The translations under genes were made by a program, and so were the position numbers. A DNA stretch of 64,000 nt, from positions 16,715 to 80,714 of the forward strand of contig JADKJR010000016.1 in the NCBI GenBank assembly GCA_016720925.1. The letters are read 5' to 3'. This stretch comes from Betaproteobacteria bacterium. Lineage in GTDB: Bacteria; Pseudomonadota; Gammaproteobacteria; Burkholderiales; Usitatibacteraceae. The stretch's first letter is position 1, and each line of letters opens with the position of its first letter. Positions 18,937 to 30,104 of this stretch are shown piece by piece. The notes beneath the pieces were generated by a model. It saw only the letters and a program-made list of their open reading frames with translations, was not told the origin of the DNA and made no database searches.

Positions 18937-21246
18937 ATGAGCAAATCCGGTACTCCCGCCAGTCAGTCATCAGCAGGTGACTTCGACCTGACGCAGTTCT
19001 ACCAGGTGTTCTTCGAAGAGGCCGCTGAAAACCTCGCATCGATGGAAAACATGCTGCTCGCGATCGATGTCGACGATCCGGTGGAGGAAGACCTGCACGC
19101 CATTTTCCGCGCGGCGCACTCCATCAAAGGCGGCGCGGCGACTTTCGGCTTTCAGGATGTCGCGGAACTCACGCACGAACTTGAAACGATGCTCGACCGC
19201 GTCCGCAAACACGAAATTCCATTGACCACCGAAATTGTCGACACCCTGCTCGAAGCGGGTGACGTCCTCAAGGCCCAACTCGCCCGGCATCAGGCAGGCG
19301 ACACCGGCGAGGTGGGCGATATATCAGAACCTGCTGGCGACCGTGCGCAGACTTGCCGTCGGCGCCACCGAAACCGCGAGCTCCGTCGAAGTTGTCATGG
19401 CAACCGTTTCGGCAAAGCCTGCCAATGCCTCCAGCATCGCAGCGCCTGGCAACACGGCAAAACCCACTGACGGCACCTACCTCTACGACATGGAGATCGG
19501 CCCGCTGGACGATGAGAGCATCTTCGACAGCATCGTCGAATTGTTTTCCGAGATCCCCAATCTCGGCAACATTACGCCACACGAAACGCCGATCACCGCC
19601 GCCGACACGCTGGAAGTTACGGCACCCACCAAGTCTGGCAAAGGTACGAAAGGCGCAAAAGCCACCAAGGGAGCCAAGGCGGCCAAGGACACCAAGGCCG
19701 CCAAAGTTGAGCCCCTCACCTACTCGCGCCGCTACCGGGTCGTCACCACGACACCGGAAAACGAGTTGTGTGATCTTTTCAGTTTCCATGTGAGCCGCGA
19801 CCAAGTGCGGTTCACCGTTGTAGTAACGTCCGAAGCGTACGGGGCCCACGCGCAAGATATGCGCGGGGACCGTCCGCCGATGGACACCCCATCCAGCGAT
19901 CCCGGCTACGGCATTTTTGACGAAGCGGATATACAAGCGGTAACCATTGATACCGCCACGACCACAACCACCGCCACCACACCAATCGAAATCGCCAAAC
20001 CCGCGCCAAAAGTGCGCGCGGAGCACGCGCCCGCCGCCGGCGCGGATGCCTCGACGTTGCGCGTCTCGGTCGAAAAAGTCGACCAACTCATCAATCTGGT
20101 CGGTGAACTCGTGATTACGCAAGCGATGCTATCCAACCGCGGACGCACCATCGACCCGATCATCCACGAAGGCATCCTCTCCGGCTTTGCCGACCTGGAA
20201 CGCAACACCCGCTCCCTGCAGGACGCCGTGATGTCGATCCGCATGATCCCCATGGCCGTTGTATTCAATCGCTTCCCGCGCATGCTGCGCGACCTGGCCG
20301 CCAAACTGGGCAAGGAAATAGACCTGAAGACGACCGGTGAAGCCACCGAACTCGACAAGGGCCTCATCGAAAAAATCACCGACCCGCTCAATCACCTGAT
20401 CCGCAACTCGGTCGATCACGGCATTGAATCGCCCGAGAAACGCATTGCCGCCGGCAAATCACCACGCGGCACCATTTTCCTGTCCGCGTCGCATCAGGGC
20501 GGCAGCATCGTAATTGAAGTTCGCGACGACGGCGCCGGCCTCAATCGCGAAAAAATTCTCGCCAAGGCGAAAAAACAGGGCCTCGCCGTCACCGATGACA
20601 TGCCCGACAAGGACGTCTGGCAGCTCATCTGGGCACCGGGATTTTCCACCGCCGAACAAGTCACCGACGTTTCCGGCCGTGGCGTTGGCATGGATGTGGT
20701 GACCAAAAGCATCAACGCACTCGGCGGCACCGCCGAAGTCGATTCCGCCGAAGGATATGGCACGCGCGTATCGATCCGCCTGCCGCTCACGCTCGCCATC
20801 ATGGATGGCATGTCGGTTGCCGTGAATGGCGACACTACATCATTCCACTCGCCAACGTCGTCGAGTCACTTCAGGTGGCCGACGGCATGCTGCGCACCGT
20901 GGTCGGCCAAGGCCGCGTGGTGGAAGTGCGCACCGATTACTTGCCGGTGGTGGCCCTGCATGAAGTCTTCCGTGCGCCGCCGCCCAAGAAGGACTCGGCC
21001 AGCAAGATCCTCGTCATCATCGAATTCGAAGGCGCAAAGACCGCGCTGATGGTCGATCAACTGATTGGCCAGTATCAGGTGGTGGTGAAAAACCTCGAAG
21101 CCAATTACCGCAAGGTACCCGGCGTATCCGGCGCCACCATCATGGGGGACGGGCGGGTCGCCCTGATCCTCGATGTCGCCCATGTCGTCATCGCTGGTAG
21201 CAGCGCCGGTCCGAACCCAGCGCGCTCCAAACAACTTAGCCACTGA
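18937..21246 (+). pseudogene. cheA: CheA chemotaxis kinase, interrupted by two frameshifts
   Basis: Reconstructed length is about 769 residues. P1: FRAAHSIKGGAATFGFQDVA with phospho-acceptor H61. A linker and P2-like region holds a Lys/Ala-rich run near 19640-19710 (GKGTKGAKATKGAKAAK). P3 begins ASTLRVSVEKVDQLINLVGE. P4 has HLIRNSVDHGIESPEKR, DDGAGL and VSGRGVGMDVVTKSI. P5 is CheW-like (VVGQGRVVEVRTDYLPVVAL). Breaks: one extra base near 19325, just before YQNLLATVRRL, and one missing base near 20835 at the start of P5 (GACACTACATC). The net frame is restored. Read literally, the first product stops after P1. No other cheA lies in the window, so sequence error should be excluded before calling it inactive. 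Confidence 0.88.
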
Positions 21247-21264
21247 TCCGAAGGAGAAACTTGA

Positions 21265-21522
21265 ATGCAACCGCAAACGCAAACACAGCACCAGGCGCAG
21301 GTGAGCGCCGCACCTGCCCCGCAGAACAACGAATTCCTGACCTTCAAACTCGGCGCCGAGGAATAGGAACAAATCCGGCCCGCACCCGAATTCGGCGCGG
21401 CACTCGATACCGAATACATCACCGGCCTGGGCACGGTGGACAAACGCATGCTGATCCTGATGGACATCGAGAAACTGATGACGGGGCAGGACATGGCGCT
21501 GGTGGACGCGTCAATTCATTGA
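21265..21522 (+). pseudogene. cheW: CheW remnant with internal deletion and amber codon at the junction
   Basis: A strong RBS (AAGGAG, 21251-21256) precedes ATG 21265. The frame reads 33 codons to NEFLTFKLGAEE, then TAG (21364-21366), then in the same frame EQIRPAPEFGAALDTEYITG to the TGA at 21520-21522. Against the intact CheW at 24762, about 84 codons of the SH3-like fold are missing and the deletion is a multiple of three. The TAG is formed by joining the TA of a Tyr codon to a G. The product cannot couple receptors to CheA. Confidence 0.9.
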
Positions 21523-21572
21523 CGACTGATGGACTTGCTACAAAATTTTCGAACTTAACTGTGGAGTAAATC

Positions 21573-23816
21573 ATGAACGTGTCAGATATGAAGATTGGTG
21601 TGCGGCTCTCAATTGGCTTTGCCGTGACCCTCCTTTTGCTCATCGCGGTCGCTGGCATCAGCTACCAGCGCATCGGGACGCTTGACAGCGAGATAGACCA
21701 ATTGACTCACGTCCAGTTTCCCAAAACTGTTCAGGCCAATAATGTTATCGACGCGATCAACGCGATCGCGCGCCAGATGCGCAATGCCTACATCTACAGC
21801 GGCGCCGAGCAACAAAAATCGCTCGATTCCCTGGGTCCACAGCGGAAAATCATCGACGAAAACCTGGACAAGCTCGACAAGTCCATCACGTCCGACAAGG
21901 GCAAGGAAATCCTGAAGAAGGTCAAGGACGCCCGCATCGCCTACCGGGCAGACCAGGACAAGTTCATCGAGTTGCTCAAGGCTGACAAAAAGGCGGAGGT
22001 CGTCGCACTGATGCAAGGTAGCCTTCGAAAGAATCAAACTGACTATCTCGGCGCGGTGAACGAGATCATCGATTTTCAGAGCGCGTTGATGGAGACAGAG
22101 GGCAAGGACGCCGGCGCCAGTGCCGAATCCGCCCAGCGCTTGATGCTGATTCTAGGCTTGGTTGCAACTATTCTTACTGCCCTGTTCGGCTGGTTCATCA
22201 CCCGCAGCATTACCGGCCCGATTTCGGATGCAATGGCCGTGGCGGACGCTATCGCCGCAGGTGATTTGAACAAGCGAATCGATATCAAGAGCAGCGATGA
22301 GACGGGCAAGCTCCTGCTCTCCATGCAGAAAATGGTCGAGACGCTGAAGGGTTTCTACGCCGCACAGAACGAAATGAAGAAGCAGCATGACGCCGGCACG
22401 ATCAGCTACCGTATCCCGGCCGATAGCTTTGCCGGCAGTTATCGCGAAATGGCGGTGATGACCAATGAACTGGTCGCGGCGCATATCGCAGTCAAGATGA
22501 AAATTGTCGACGTAGTTTCGCGCTATGCGCTGGGCGACCTGTCGCTGGACATGGACAAGCTGCCAGGCGAAAAAGCCAAGATCACGGTTGCGATTGACGG
22601 CGTCAAATCGAGCCTGCAATCGGTCAACGGGGAAATCGCAAAACTGGTTGAAGCGGCGGTCCGCGGTGACTTTACCGTGCGCGGTGAAGCCGACAAGTAT
22701 CAGTACGATTTCCGCAAGATGGTCGATGGGTTGAACCGCCTGATGCAGGTCAGCGACACCGGCCTGAACGAGGTGGTGCGCGTACTCGGTGCATTGGCCA
22801 AGGGCGACTTGACTGAAAAAATCACCAACGACTACCAGGGCACGTTCGGGCGCCTGAAGGACGACTCGAACACGACCGTTGATCGGCTCGCCGAGATCGT
22901 CAGCCAGATCAAGGAGTCAACCGAATCGATCAATGTCGCCTCGAAGGAAATCGCCTCCGGCAACACCGACCTGTCTTCGCGCACCGAAGAGCAAGCCAGT
23001 TCGCTCGAGGAAACCGCGTCGTCCATGGAAGAGTTGACCTCGACGGTGAAACAGAACGCCGAGAACGCCCGGCAAGCCAATCAACTGGCGACTGGTGCCT
23101 CGGATGTCGCCGTGCGCGGCGGCGACGTGGTCGGCCAGGTAGTGACCACCATGAGTTCGATCAACGAGAGCTCGAAGAAGATCGTCGACATCATCAGCGT
23201 CATCGACGGCATCGCCTTCCAGACCAACATCCTGGCCCTGAACGCGGCGGTCGAAGCCGCCCGGGCCGGCGAGCAGGGCCGCGGCTTTGCGGTGGTCGCC
23301 ACCGAAGTGCGCAATCTGGCCCAGCGCAGTGCGGCGGCGGCCAAGGAGATCAAGGAGCTCATTGGGGACTCCGTCGAGAAGGTCGGCGCGGGCACCAAGC
23401 TGGTCGATGAAGCCGGCAAGACGATGGAAGAGATCGTGAGCTCGGTCAAGCGGGTGACGGACATCATGGCCGAGATCACGGCGGCGAGCCAGGAGCAGAG
23501 CTCGGGGATCGAGCAGGTGAACCAGGCGATCACGCAGATGGATGAGGTGACGCAGCAGAACGCGGCGCTGGTGGAACAGGCGGCGGCGGCAGCCGAGAGC
23601 ATGGAAGAGCAGGCGGGGAATCTGTCGCAGGCGGTGTCGATCTTCAAGCTGACCCAGCAGGCGGGGCGTCCGGCGATGGCAAAAGTATCCGCACCGGCCA
23701 AGGTGGCGAATCTGTCGAACCATCGCAAGCCGGCGCAGCTCGCGCATCACGCACCAGCCAAGCCCAAGGCGGCAAAGGCGGCGGGCGGCGGGGACTCGGA
23801 ATGGAATGAGTTTTAA
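21573..23816 (+). CDS. Chemoreceptor MCP1, four-helix-bundle type
   Basis: An intact 747-residue methyl-accepting chemotaxis protein. TM1 (about 9-30), a periplasmic helical-bundle ligand domain (about 31-185), TM2 (about 188-210), HAMP, then further HAMP-like units (LVEAAVRGDFTVRGEADKYQ, VVRVLGALAKGDLTEKITND), and a 36-heptad-type signalling domain with tip VIDGIAFQTNILALNAAVEA. The C-terminus is a flexible Lys/Ala/Pro tail ending SEWNEF, which fits the xWxxF docking site for CheR/CheB. It is the only chemoreceptor between cheA and the intact cheW. Confidence 0.95.
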   Translation: MNVSDMKIGVRLSIGFAVTLLLLIAVAGISYQRIGTLDSEIDQLTHVQFPKTVQANNVIDAINAIARQMRNAYIYSGAEQQKSLDSLGPQRKIIDENLDKLDKSITSDKGKEILKKVKDARIAYRADQDKFIELLKADKKAEVVALMQGSLRKNQTDYLGAVNEIIDFQSALMETEGKDAGASAESAQRLMLILGLVATILTALFGWFITRSITGPISDAMAVADAIAAGDLNKRIDIKSSDETGKLLLSMQKMVETLKGFYAAQNEMKKQHDAGTISYRIPADSFAGSYREMAVMTNELVAAHIAVKMKIVDVVSRYALGDLSLDMDKLPGEKAKITVAIDGVKSSLQSVNGEIAKLVEAAVRGDFTVRGEADKYQYDFRKMVDGLNRLMQVSDTGLNEVVRVLGALAKGDLTEKITNDYQGTFGRLKDDSNTTVDRLAEIVSQIKESTESINVASKEIASGNTDLSSRTEEQASSLEETASSMEELTSTVKQNAENARQANQLATGASDVAVRGGDVVGQVVTTMSSINESSKKIVDIISVIDGIAFQTNILALNAAVEAARAGEQGRGFAVVATEVRNLAQRSAAAAKEIKELIGDSVEKVGAGTKLVDEAGKTMEEIVSSVKRVTDIMAEITAASQEQSSGIEQVNQAITQMDEVTQQNAALVEQAAAAAESMEEQAGNLSQAVSIFKLTQQAGRPAMAKVSAPAKVANLSNHRKPAQLAHHAPAKPKAAKAAGGGDSEWNEF

Positions 23817-23837
23817 GGCAGCCAATACATAAACGTA

Positions 23838-23906
23838 CGTCATTCCCGCGTGGGCGGGAATCCAAGTTCGATCAATCCTTGGATTCCCGTCTGCGCGGGA
23901 ATGACG
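23838..23906. repeat. dRS3-like inverted repeat pair
   Basis: CGTCATTCCCGCGTGGGCGG followed by GAATCCAAG, then its inverse (CTTGGATTCCCGTCTGCGCG followed by GGAATGACG). The ATTCCC-N8-GGGAAT core is the dRS3 pattern known from Neisseria and common in betaproteobacteria. Related copies are at 29929-29982 and 39277-39329. Confidence 0.75.
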
Positions 23907-23925
23907 AACATTCGAGGATAGGGAA

Positions 23926-24653
23926 ATGATCAAGAACTTGGGAAAGAAAGAAAAAACGAATTGCGGCAAAAGCGCAATCGGCGCGCTGGTACTTTCCTCG
24001 TTCTTCGTTTGTCCCGCCTGGGCGGGCCGTCCACTCGCAACCGAAGATGCGGGCGTGCTGGGCGACCGCGAATGCGAAATCGAAAGCTACGCCGGTCAGG
24101 CCCGGGAGAGCAGCAGCCCCAACGTCAATGCGCTTTGGGTGCAGTACGGCTGCGGTATCGGTCGAAATACCCAATTAGCCTTCGGCGCCGGCACCGAACG
24201 ATCGGCCGGCGACCTCACCAAAGCCGCGGCGCTGACGGGAAAGACCTTCCTGCGTGAACTCACCGAGGAACAAACCGGTTTTACATTGGCGTACGCACTC
24301 TTCGGCGCACAAGAGCCGGGCAACAGCTTCAAGCACGAGGCCACCGAACTTAAGGGTGGCCGTTACCGCCCCTCATTGGATGGCTGTTTCACGCCAATCT
24401 GGGCGCGCACTACGCGCATAACTCTGGTCAACACAGCAGCGTTTGGGCATTAGCCGTTGAACGCCCCGGTGCATTCGGGCCGGTGGACCTAATGGCCGAG
24501 GTATTCGGCGACGACCGCAGCGCGGCATGGGTGCAGGTCGCCACGCGCTGGACGATTGTCCCCAAGCGCTTTTACGTGGATACCTCGTGGGGGGTGCAGA
24601 CGGATAGTGCCCGCGCCAAACAAATTACCGTCGGACTCAAGATCGCTATGTGA
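23926..24653 (+). pseudogene. Predicted outer-membrane/secreted protein, frameshifted
   Basis: The N-terminus has a Lys-rich start and a signal peptide (IGALVLSSFFVCPAWA, cleavage before GRP), then a mature start RPLATEDAGVLGDRECEIES as in a family of putative outer-membrane transport proteins. The first frame ends at 24453. The family-like C-terminal sequence (GWLFHANLGAHYAHNSG, VERPGAFGPVDLMAEVFGDD, ITVGLKIAM*) continues in another frame to 24653. One base is missing between about 24355 and 24375. The restored length would be 242 residues. Its presence inside a chemotaxis operon is unusual and its ligand is unknown. Confidence 0.7.
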
Positions 24654-24761
24654 GCACGGCCCACTTTTTCAATTTCCATTTCCATTATCCGTTTTCTACA
24701 AGCCACATCACCTGAACAGCAGCGTGTCAGGACACAAACAAAGTCAGAAAGGTTATAGATC

Positions 24762-25280
24762 ATGACGCAGGCAATGCAGACCCCGGTAGCAGATGTCGCC
24801 GCACTACAGTTGGCCGCTGGCCAAATGCAGGCCAATGAGTTCCTCACCTTTACCCTCGGCCACGAAGAGTACGGCGTCGAGATTCTGAAGGTACAGGAAA
24901 TCCGCAGTCACGAAGCGGTGACGACCATCGCCAACGCGCCGGAGTTCATCAAGGGCGTGGTCAATCTGCGCGGCGTGATCGTGCCGATCGTCGACATGCG
25001 CATCAAGTTCCAACTGGAAAGTGTCGAATACAACCAGTTCACGGTGGTGATCATCCTCAATGTCGCCGGGCGCGTGGTGGGAATGGTGGTGGACAGTGTG
25101 TCCGACGTGATTACGCTTAGCCCGGAACAGATCCGTCCAGCACCGGCATTCGGTGCGGCGCTTGACACGAATTACATCATCGGACTCGGGACAGTCGACC
25201 AACGCATGCTGATCCTGATGGATATCGAGAAACTTATGACCGGGCAGGATATGGCGCTGACCGATCAGGCCTTGCATTGA
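24762..25280 (+). CDS. cheW: CheW coupling protein
   Basis: A 172-residue scaffold that bridges chemoreceptors and CheA. The two SH3-like halves are recognisable: EFLTFTLGHEEYGVEILKVQ, then GVVNLRGVIVPIVDMRIKF, and VVGMVVDSVSDVITLSPEQI with MLILMDIEKLM. ATG 24762 follows AGAAAGG. It is intact, in contrast to the deleted copy at 21265, and shares the same C-terminal motif (IRPAPxFGAALDT). Confidence 0.95.
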   Translation: MTQAMQTPVADVAALQLAAGQMQANEFLTFTLGHEEYGVEILKVQEIRSHEAVTTIANAPEFIKGVVNLRGVIVPIVDMRIKFQLESVEYNQFTVVIILNVAGRVVGMVVDSVSDVITLSPEQIRPAPAFGAALDTNYIIGLGTVDQRMLILMDIEKLMTGQDMALTDQALH

Positions 25281-25324
25281 TCAATAACCCAATCAGATAA
25301 AAGTACTTAGGTACGGAGGCAAAA

Positions 25325-27603
25325 ATGGAAAAGTTATCACTGCAAATGAAGCTGAATTTGCTCGTCGGGCTGGCATTGATCGCATTGTTGATCGTTGCGG
25401 GCGTTGGCCTGGTAGGCATGCGCACCGGCACCAGCGCAATACACGAAATTGGCGAAAACCGCTTACCCAGCGTGGAGAACCTGCAAGAGCTAATGGAATT
25501 CGAGCAGACGATTCATGCCACCAATCTGATCACGGCACTTTACGAAAATGATCCTCAGCCGCAGGAGAAGCTAAAACTATCCTGAAACGCGACGAGACTC
25601 TGGACGCGCATGGACAAGAGCTGGAAAGCCTATGAAGCAATGCCGATGGCCAGCGAAGAAGAGCATCTGGAAGGTCTTCGTCAAAGACTGGACGAATGAA
25701 AGTGGGCGATGCCAAGATAGGACGCAACCATCGCGACTATTGCCAAGAGCCAAGCTGAACTCACCAGACTATTACAGTACATTTTCCCGCCAGCTCGAGG
25801 AAAATATGCCACGCTTTCAAGAAAGCCAACGAAAGCCTGGACAAGGTGGTTGATTACAACTTCAATGGGCCGACAAAGGAAGTCAAGTCGTCCGAACAAC
25901 ATGGCAATCGCGCAACGTCACATGGGGTATTTCGATCGCGGCAATCCTGATCCTGATTGCGGTCAGCCGCTCGATAACCGCCAGCATTTGCAGGCAACTC
26001 CGGGGCGATCCTCGCATTGGACATGACGTGGCGAAAAAGATGGCCGCTGGAGATCTGTCGGCAAAAATTGACTTCGCGCCGGGTGACAGGACCAGCCTGC
26101 TTGCCAGCATGAAGGTAATGCAAGCCAGCGTCCAGGCGCTGGTCACGCGACGCGGCGATGCTTTCAGAAGCGGCCGTCGCCGGCAAAGCTCGCCACACGC
26201 GCCGACGCCAGCAAACATCAGGGCGACTTCCAGCGCGTGGTCGCCGGCGTGAACCAACGCTGGATGCCGTGATTGGCCCGCTGAACGTGGCCGCGAGCTA
26301 CGTCGACCAGATCTCCAAAGGCGCGATCCCGGCCAAGATCACCGACAGCTACAACGGCGACTTCAACGCGCTCAAGAACAACCTCAACGTCTGCATCGAC
26401 GCCGTCAACGCGCTGGTCGCCGACGCCAACATGCTCGCCAAGGCCGCCGTCGACGGCAAACTCGAAACCCGCGCCGACGCCACCAAACATCAAGGCGACT
26501 TCAGGAAGATCGTCGAAGGCGTCAACGGCACGCTGGACGCCGTGATCGGACCGCTCAACGAAGGCATGCGCGTGCTCGGCGCCCTCTCCCGTGGCGACCT
26601 GACCGAGAAGATCACCGACAACTATCACGGCACCTTCCAGAAGCTCAAGGAAGACGCCAACCAAACCGTTGACCGCCTGACCGAGATCGTCAGCCAGATC
26701 AAGGAGTCGACCGAATCGATCAACGTCGCCTCGAAGGAAATCGCCTCAGGCAACACCGACCTGTCTTCGCGCACCGAAGAACAGGCCTCCAGCCTGGAAG
26801 AAACCGCCTCGAGCATGGAAGAATTGACCTCCACCGTGAAGCAGAACGCCGAGAACGCCCGCCAAGCCAATCAACTGGCCGCCGGTGCGTCGGATGTCGC
26901 CGTCCGCGGCGGCGATGTGGTCGGCCAGGTGGTGACCACCATGAGCTCGATCAACGAGAGCTCGAAGAAGATCGTCGACATCATCAGCGTCATCGACGGC
27001 ATCGCCTTCCAGACCAACATCCTGGCGCTGAACGCGGCGGTCGAAGCCGCGCGTGCCGGGGAACAGGGCCGCGGGTTTGCGGTGGTCGCCACCGAAGTGC
27101 GCAATCTGGCCCAGCGCAGCGCGGCGGCCAAGGAGATCAAGGAGCTCATTGGGGACTCCGTCGAGAAGGTCGGTGCCGGTACCAAGCTGGTCGATGAGGC
27201 CGGCAAGACCATGGAGGAGATCGTCTCTTCGGTCAAGCGGGTGACGGACATCATGGCCGAGATCACGGCCGCTTCCCAGGAGCAGAGCACCGGCATCGAG
27301 CAGGTGAACCAGGCGATCACGCAGATGGACGAGGTCACGCAGCAGAACGCGGCGCTGGTGGAGCAGGCGGCGGCGGCGGCGGAGAGCATGGAAGAGCAGG
27401 CGGGGAATCTGTCGCAGGCGGTGTCGATCTTCAAGCTGACCCAGCAGGCGGGGCGTCCGGCGATGGCAAAAGTATCCGCACCGGCGAAGGTGGCGAATCT
27501 GTCGAACCACCGCAAGCCGGCACAGCTTGCGCATCACGCGGCGGCAAAACCCAAGGCGGCGAAGGCAGCGGGCGGTGGCGATTCGGAATGGAATGAGTTT
27601 TAG
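25325..27603 (+). pseudogene. Chemoreceptor MCP2, multiply frameshifted in the ligand domain
   Basis: ATG 25325 has RBS ACGGAGG and starts MEKLSLQMKLNLLVGLALIA (TM1). The first frame stops at 25585. The helical periplasmic domain, TM2 and HAMP (MAAGDLSAKIDFAPGDRTSL) appear in changing frames up to about 26250. From 26260 a clean frame carries two IGPLN-type HAMP repeats, the signalling domain and the tail SEWNEF. At least five indels lie between 25570 and 26260. The signalling domain also lacks one Ala codon (RSAAAKEIKELI where the other receptors have RSAAAAKEIKELI or a close variant with the same length). Confidence 0.85.
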
Positions 27604-27663
27604 GCCAGCGCCCGAGAGGCGCGGCATTCAGGCTTTGCTGTATTGATCGGGGGTCAAAACATC

Positions 27664-29908
27664 ATGAAACTAAAACATCAATTTCTCGCACTCATCGCCG
27701 TCATTTTCATGGGTTTCACAATCGTCGGCGGATTTTCCTACTGGGGTTTATCCAAGATGAAGGTCAACGGTCCGATCTATATGCAGATCGTGCAAGGCAA
27801 GGACTTGGTGGCCGACATCCTCCCCCCGCCGGAATACATTCTCGAAACTCATCTTGTCGTTCACCAATTGCGATTCGCAACAACTGCATTCGAAAGGGAT
27901 GCGCTGATCAAGCGAATTGATGCGTTAAGAAAGGATTTTGATGAACGCAATGTCTACTGGAAACAAGCCAATCTTGACCAAGCGCTAAACAAACCGTTCT
28001 TCGAAGAAGCTACGGCGCCGGCCAACGCTACTTCAAGAAACTCGGCGCGGATTTTGTACCCGCCGCGCAGGCGGGCGACATCAAACGGATGGATAGTCTG
28101 CTGGTTGAACTGAGTCGCGAATATGACGTACATCGCAAAGGTATTGATGAGTCAGTCGCGATCGCCAACAAAAACAATACGCAACTTGAACAGAATGCAG
28201 CGGAATTGGATAAGTACGTAATAGCCGTCTGCCTGATTGCCTTCGCCCTCGCACTGGCCTGTCTGCTTTTGGCAACACTTCGGATTAGCAGGAGGCTGAT
28301 ATCCGCACTTGGCGGCGAGCCCGCAACGGCAGTTGCATTGGCCAACCAAATCGCGGCTGGCGAACTATCACCAAAGTTCGAACTGACGCCAGGCGATACC
28401 ACCAGCATTCTTGCCAGCATGAAATCCATGCAGGAAAGCGTGCAAGCCCAGGGGCCGATGCGGCGATGCTGTCCGAGGCGGCCATTGCAGGCAAACTTTC
28501 CACGCGCGCCGACGCCAGCAAACACAAAGGCGAATTCAACCGCGTCGTTTCCGGCGTGAACCAAACCCTGGACGCCGTGATCGGCCCGCTGAACGTGGCC
28601 GCAAGCTACGTCGACCAGATCTCCAAAGGCGCGATACCGGCCAAGATCACCGACAGCTACAACGGCGACTTCAACGCGCTCAAGAACAACCTCAACGTCT
28701 GTATCGACGCCATCAACGCCCTGGTCGCCGACGCCAACATGCTCGCCAAGGCCGCCGTCGACGGCAAACTTGAAACCCGTGCCGACATAACCAAGCATCA
28801 AGGCGACTTCAGGAAAGTCGTCGAAGGCGTGAACGCAACGCTGGATGCGGTAATTGCGCCGCTCAATGAAAGCATGCGAGTACTGGAATCGATGGCACGC
28901 GGCGATCTCACCGTAAGCATCACTCGTGACATGAACGGAACATTCCGCCAACTGCGAGACGATACCAATACGGTCGTGGAAAAGGTAAGTGACATCATCA
29001 GGCAAATCAAAGACTCGACTGAGTCTATCAATGTGGCATCAAAGGAAATTGCCCAGGGCAACACCGACTTGTCTTCGCGCACCGAAGAACAGGCCTCCAG
29101 CCTCGAAGAAACCGCGTCGTCCATGGAAGAACTCACCTCGACCGTGAAGCAGAACGCCGAGAACGCGAGACAGGCCAATCAACTCGCCGCCGGCGCCTCG
29201 GATGTCGCCGTGCGCGGCGGCGACGTGGTCGGTCAGGTCGTGACCACCATGAGCTCGATCAACGAGAGCTCGAAGAAGATCGTCGACATCATCAGCGTCA
29301 TCGACGGCATCGCCTTCCAGACCAACATCCTGGCACTCAACGCAGCGGTCGAAGCCGCCCGGGCCGGCGAGCAGGGTCGCGGCTTTGCGGTGGTCGCCAC
29401 CGAAGTACGCAATCTGGCCCAGCGCAGTGCGGCGGCGGCCAAGGAGATCCAGGAGCTCATTGGCGACTCGGTCGAGAAGGTTGGCGCGGGCACCAAGCTG
29501 GTGGACGAAGCCGGCAAGACGATGGAAGAGATCGTGAGCTCGGTGAAGCGGGTGACGGACATCATGGCCGAGATCACCGCGGCCAGCCAGGAGCAGAGCA
29601 CCGGCATCGAGCAGGTAAACCAGGCGATCACGCAGATGGATGAAGTCACACAGCAGAATGCGGCGCTGGTGGAACAGGCGGCGGCGGCAGCCGAGAGCAT
29701 GGAAGAGCAGGCGGGGAATCTGTCGCAGGCGGTGTCGATCTTCAAGCTGACCCAGCAGGCGGGGCGTCCGGCGATGGAGAAGCCGGCACCGGCGAAGGTG
29801 GCGAATCTGTCGAACCACCGCAAGCCGGCACAGCTTGCGCATCACGCGGCGGCAAAACCCCAGGCGGCAAAGGCGGCGGGCGGGGATTCGGAATGGAATG
29901 AGTTTTAG
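27664..29908 (+). pseudogene. Chemoreceptor MCP3, two single-base deletions
   Basis: Starts MKLKHQFLALIAVIFMGFTI (TM1). The periplasmic domain includes GKDLVADILPPPEYILETHL, then TM2 (YVIAVCLIAFALALACLLLA), HAMP, IGPLN-type HAMP repeats, and the signalling domain with tail SEWNEF. One base is missing near 28010 (EEA-Y-GAGQRYFKK is restored by adding C) and one near 28450, in VQALVADAAMLSE. With both restored the length is 748 residues. The repeat unit AASYVDQISKGAIPAKITDS is shared almost word for word with MCP2, which shows recent duplication of this pair. Confidence 0.85.
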
Positions 29909-29928
29909 GGAAGACAACACATAGGCAT

Positions 29929-29982
29929 CCGTCATTCCCGCCGCGACCAACGGGAAGTCCTGAGGTGCCGCAGGAATGACGG
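29929..29982. repeat. dRS3-like inverted repeat upstream of MCP4
   Basis: CCGTCATTCCCGCCGCGACC at the left and CAGGAATGACGG at the right. It lies 21 nt after the MCP3 stop, and a GGTGGGCAAAGCG palindrome follows. The same order of repeats precedes MCP7. Confidence 0.65.
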
Positions 29983-29995
29983 AATGTGAAGCAAC

Positions 29996-30028
29996 TGTAG
30001 GGTGGGCAAAGCGCAGCGTGCCCACCCA
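29996..30028. repeat. GTAGGGTGGGCAAAGCG palindrome upstream of MCP4
   Basis: TGTAGGGTGGGCAAAGCGCA then GCGTGCCCACCCA, an imperfect hairpin. It matches copies at 39342-39378 and 16203-16234. Confidence 0.65.
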
Positions 30029-30104
30029 AGATCGGGTGCGCCGATTTATTCAGCGGTTGGAATGATGGATTTTGGGCGCGAACAGTGACCGGAAGAACGG
30101 ATAC

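Noticed and set aside
30029..30047. Sigma-28 promoter before MCP4 (GCCGATTT)
   Set aside because: There is no acceptable -35 at 10-12 nt; the sequence there is CCCACCCA.
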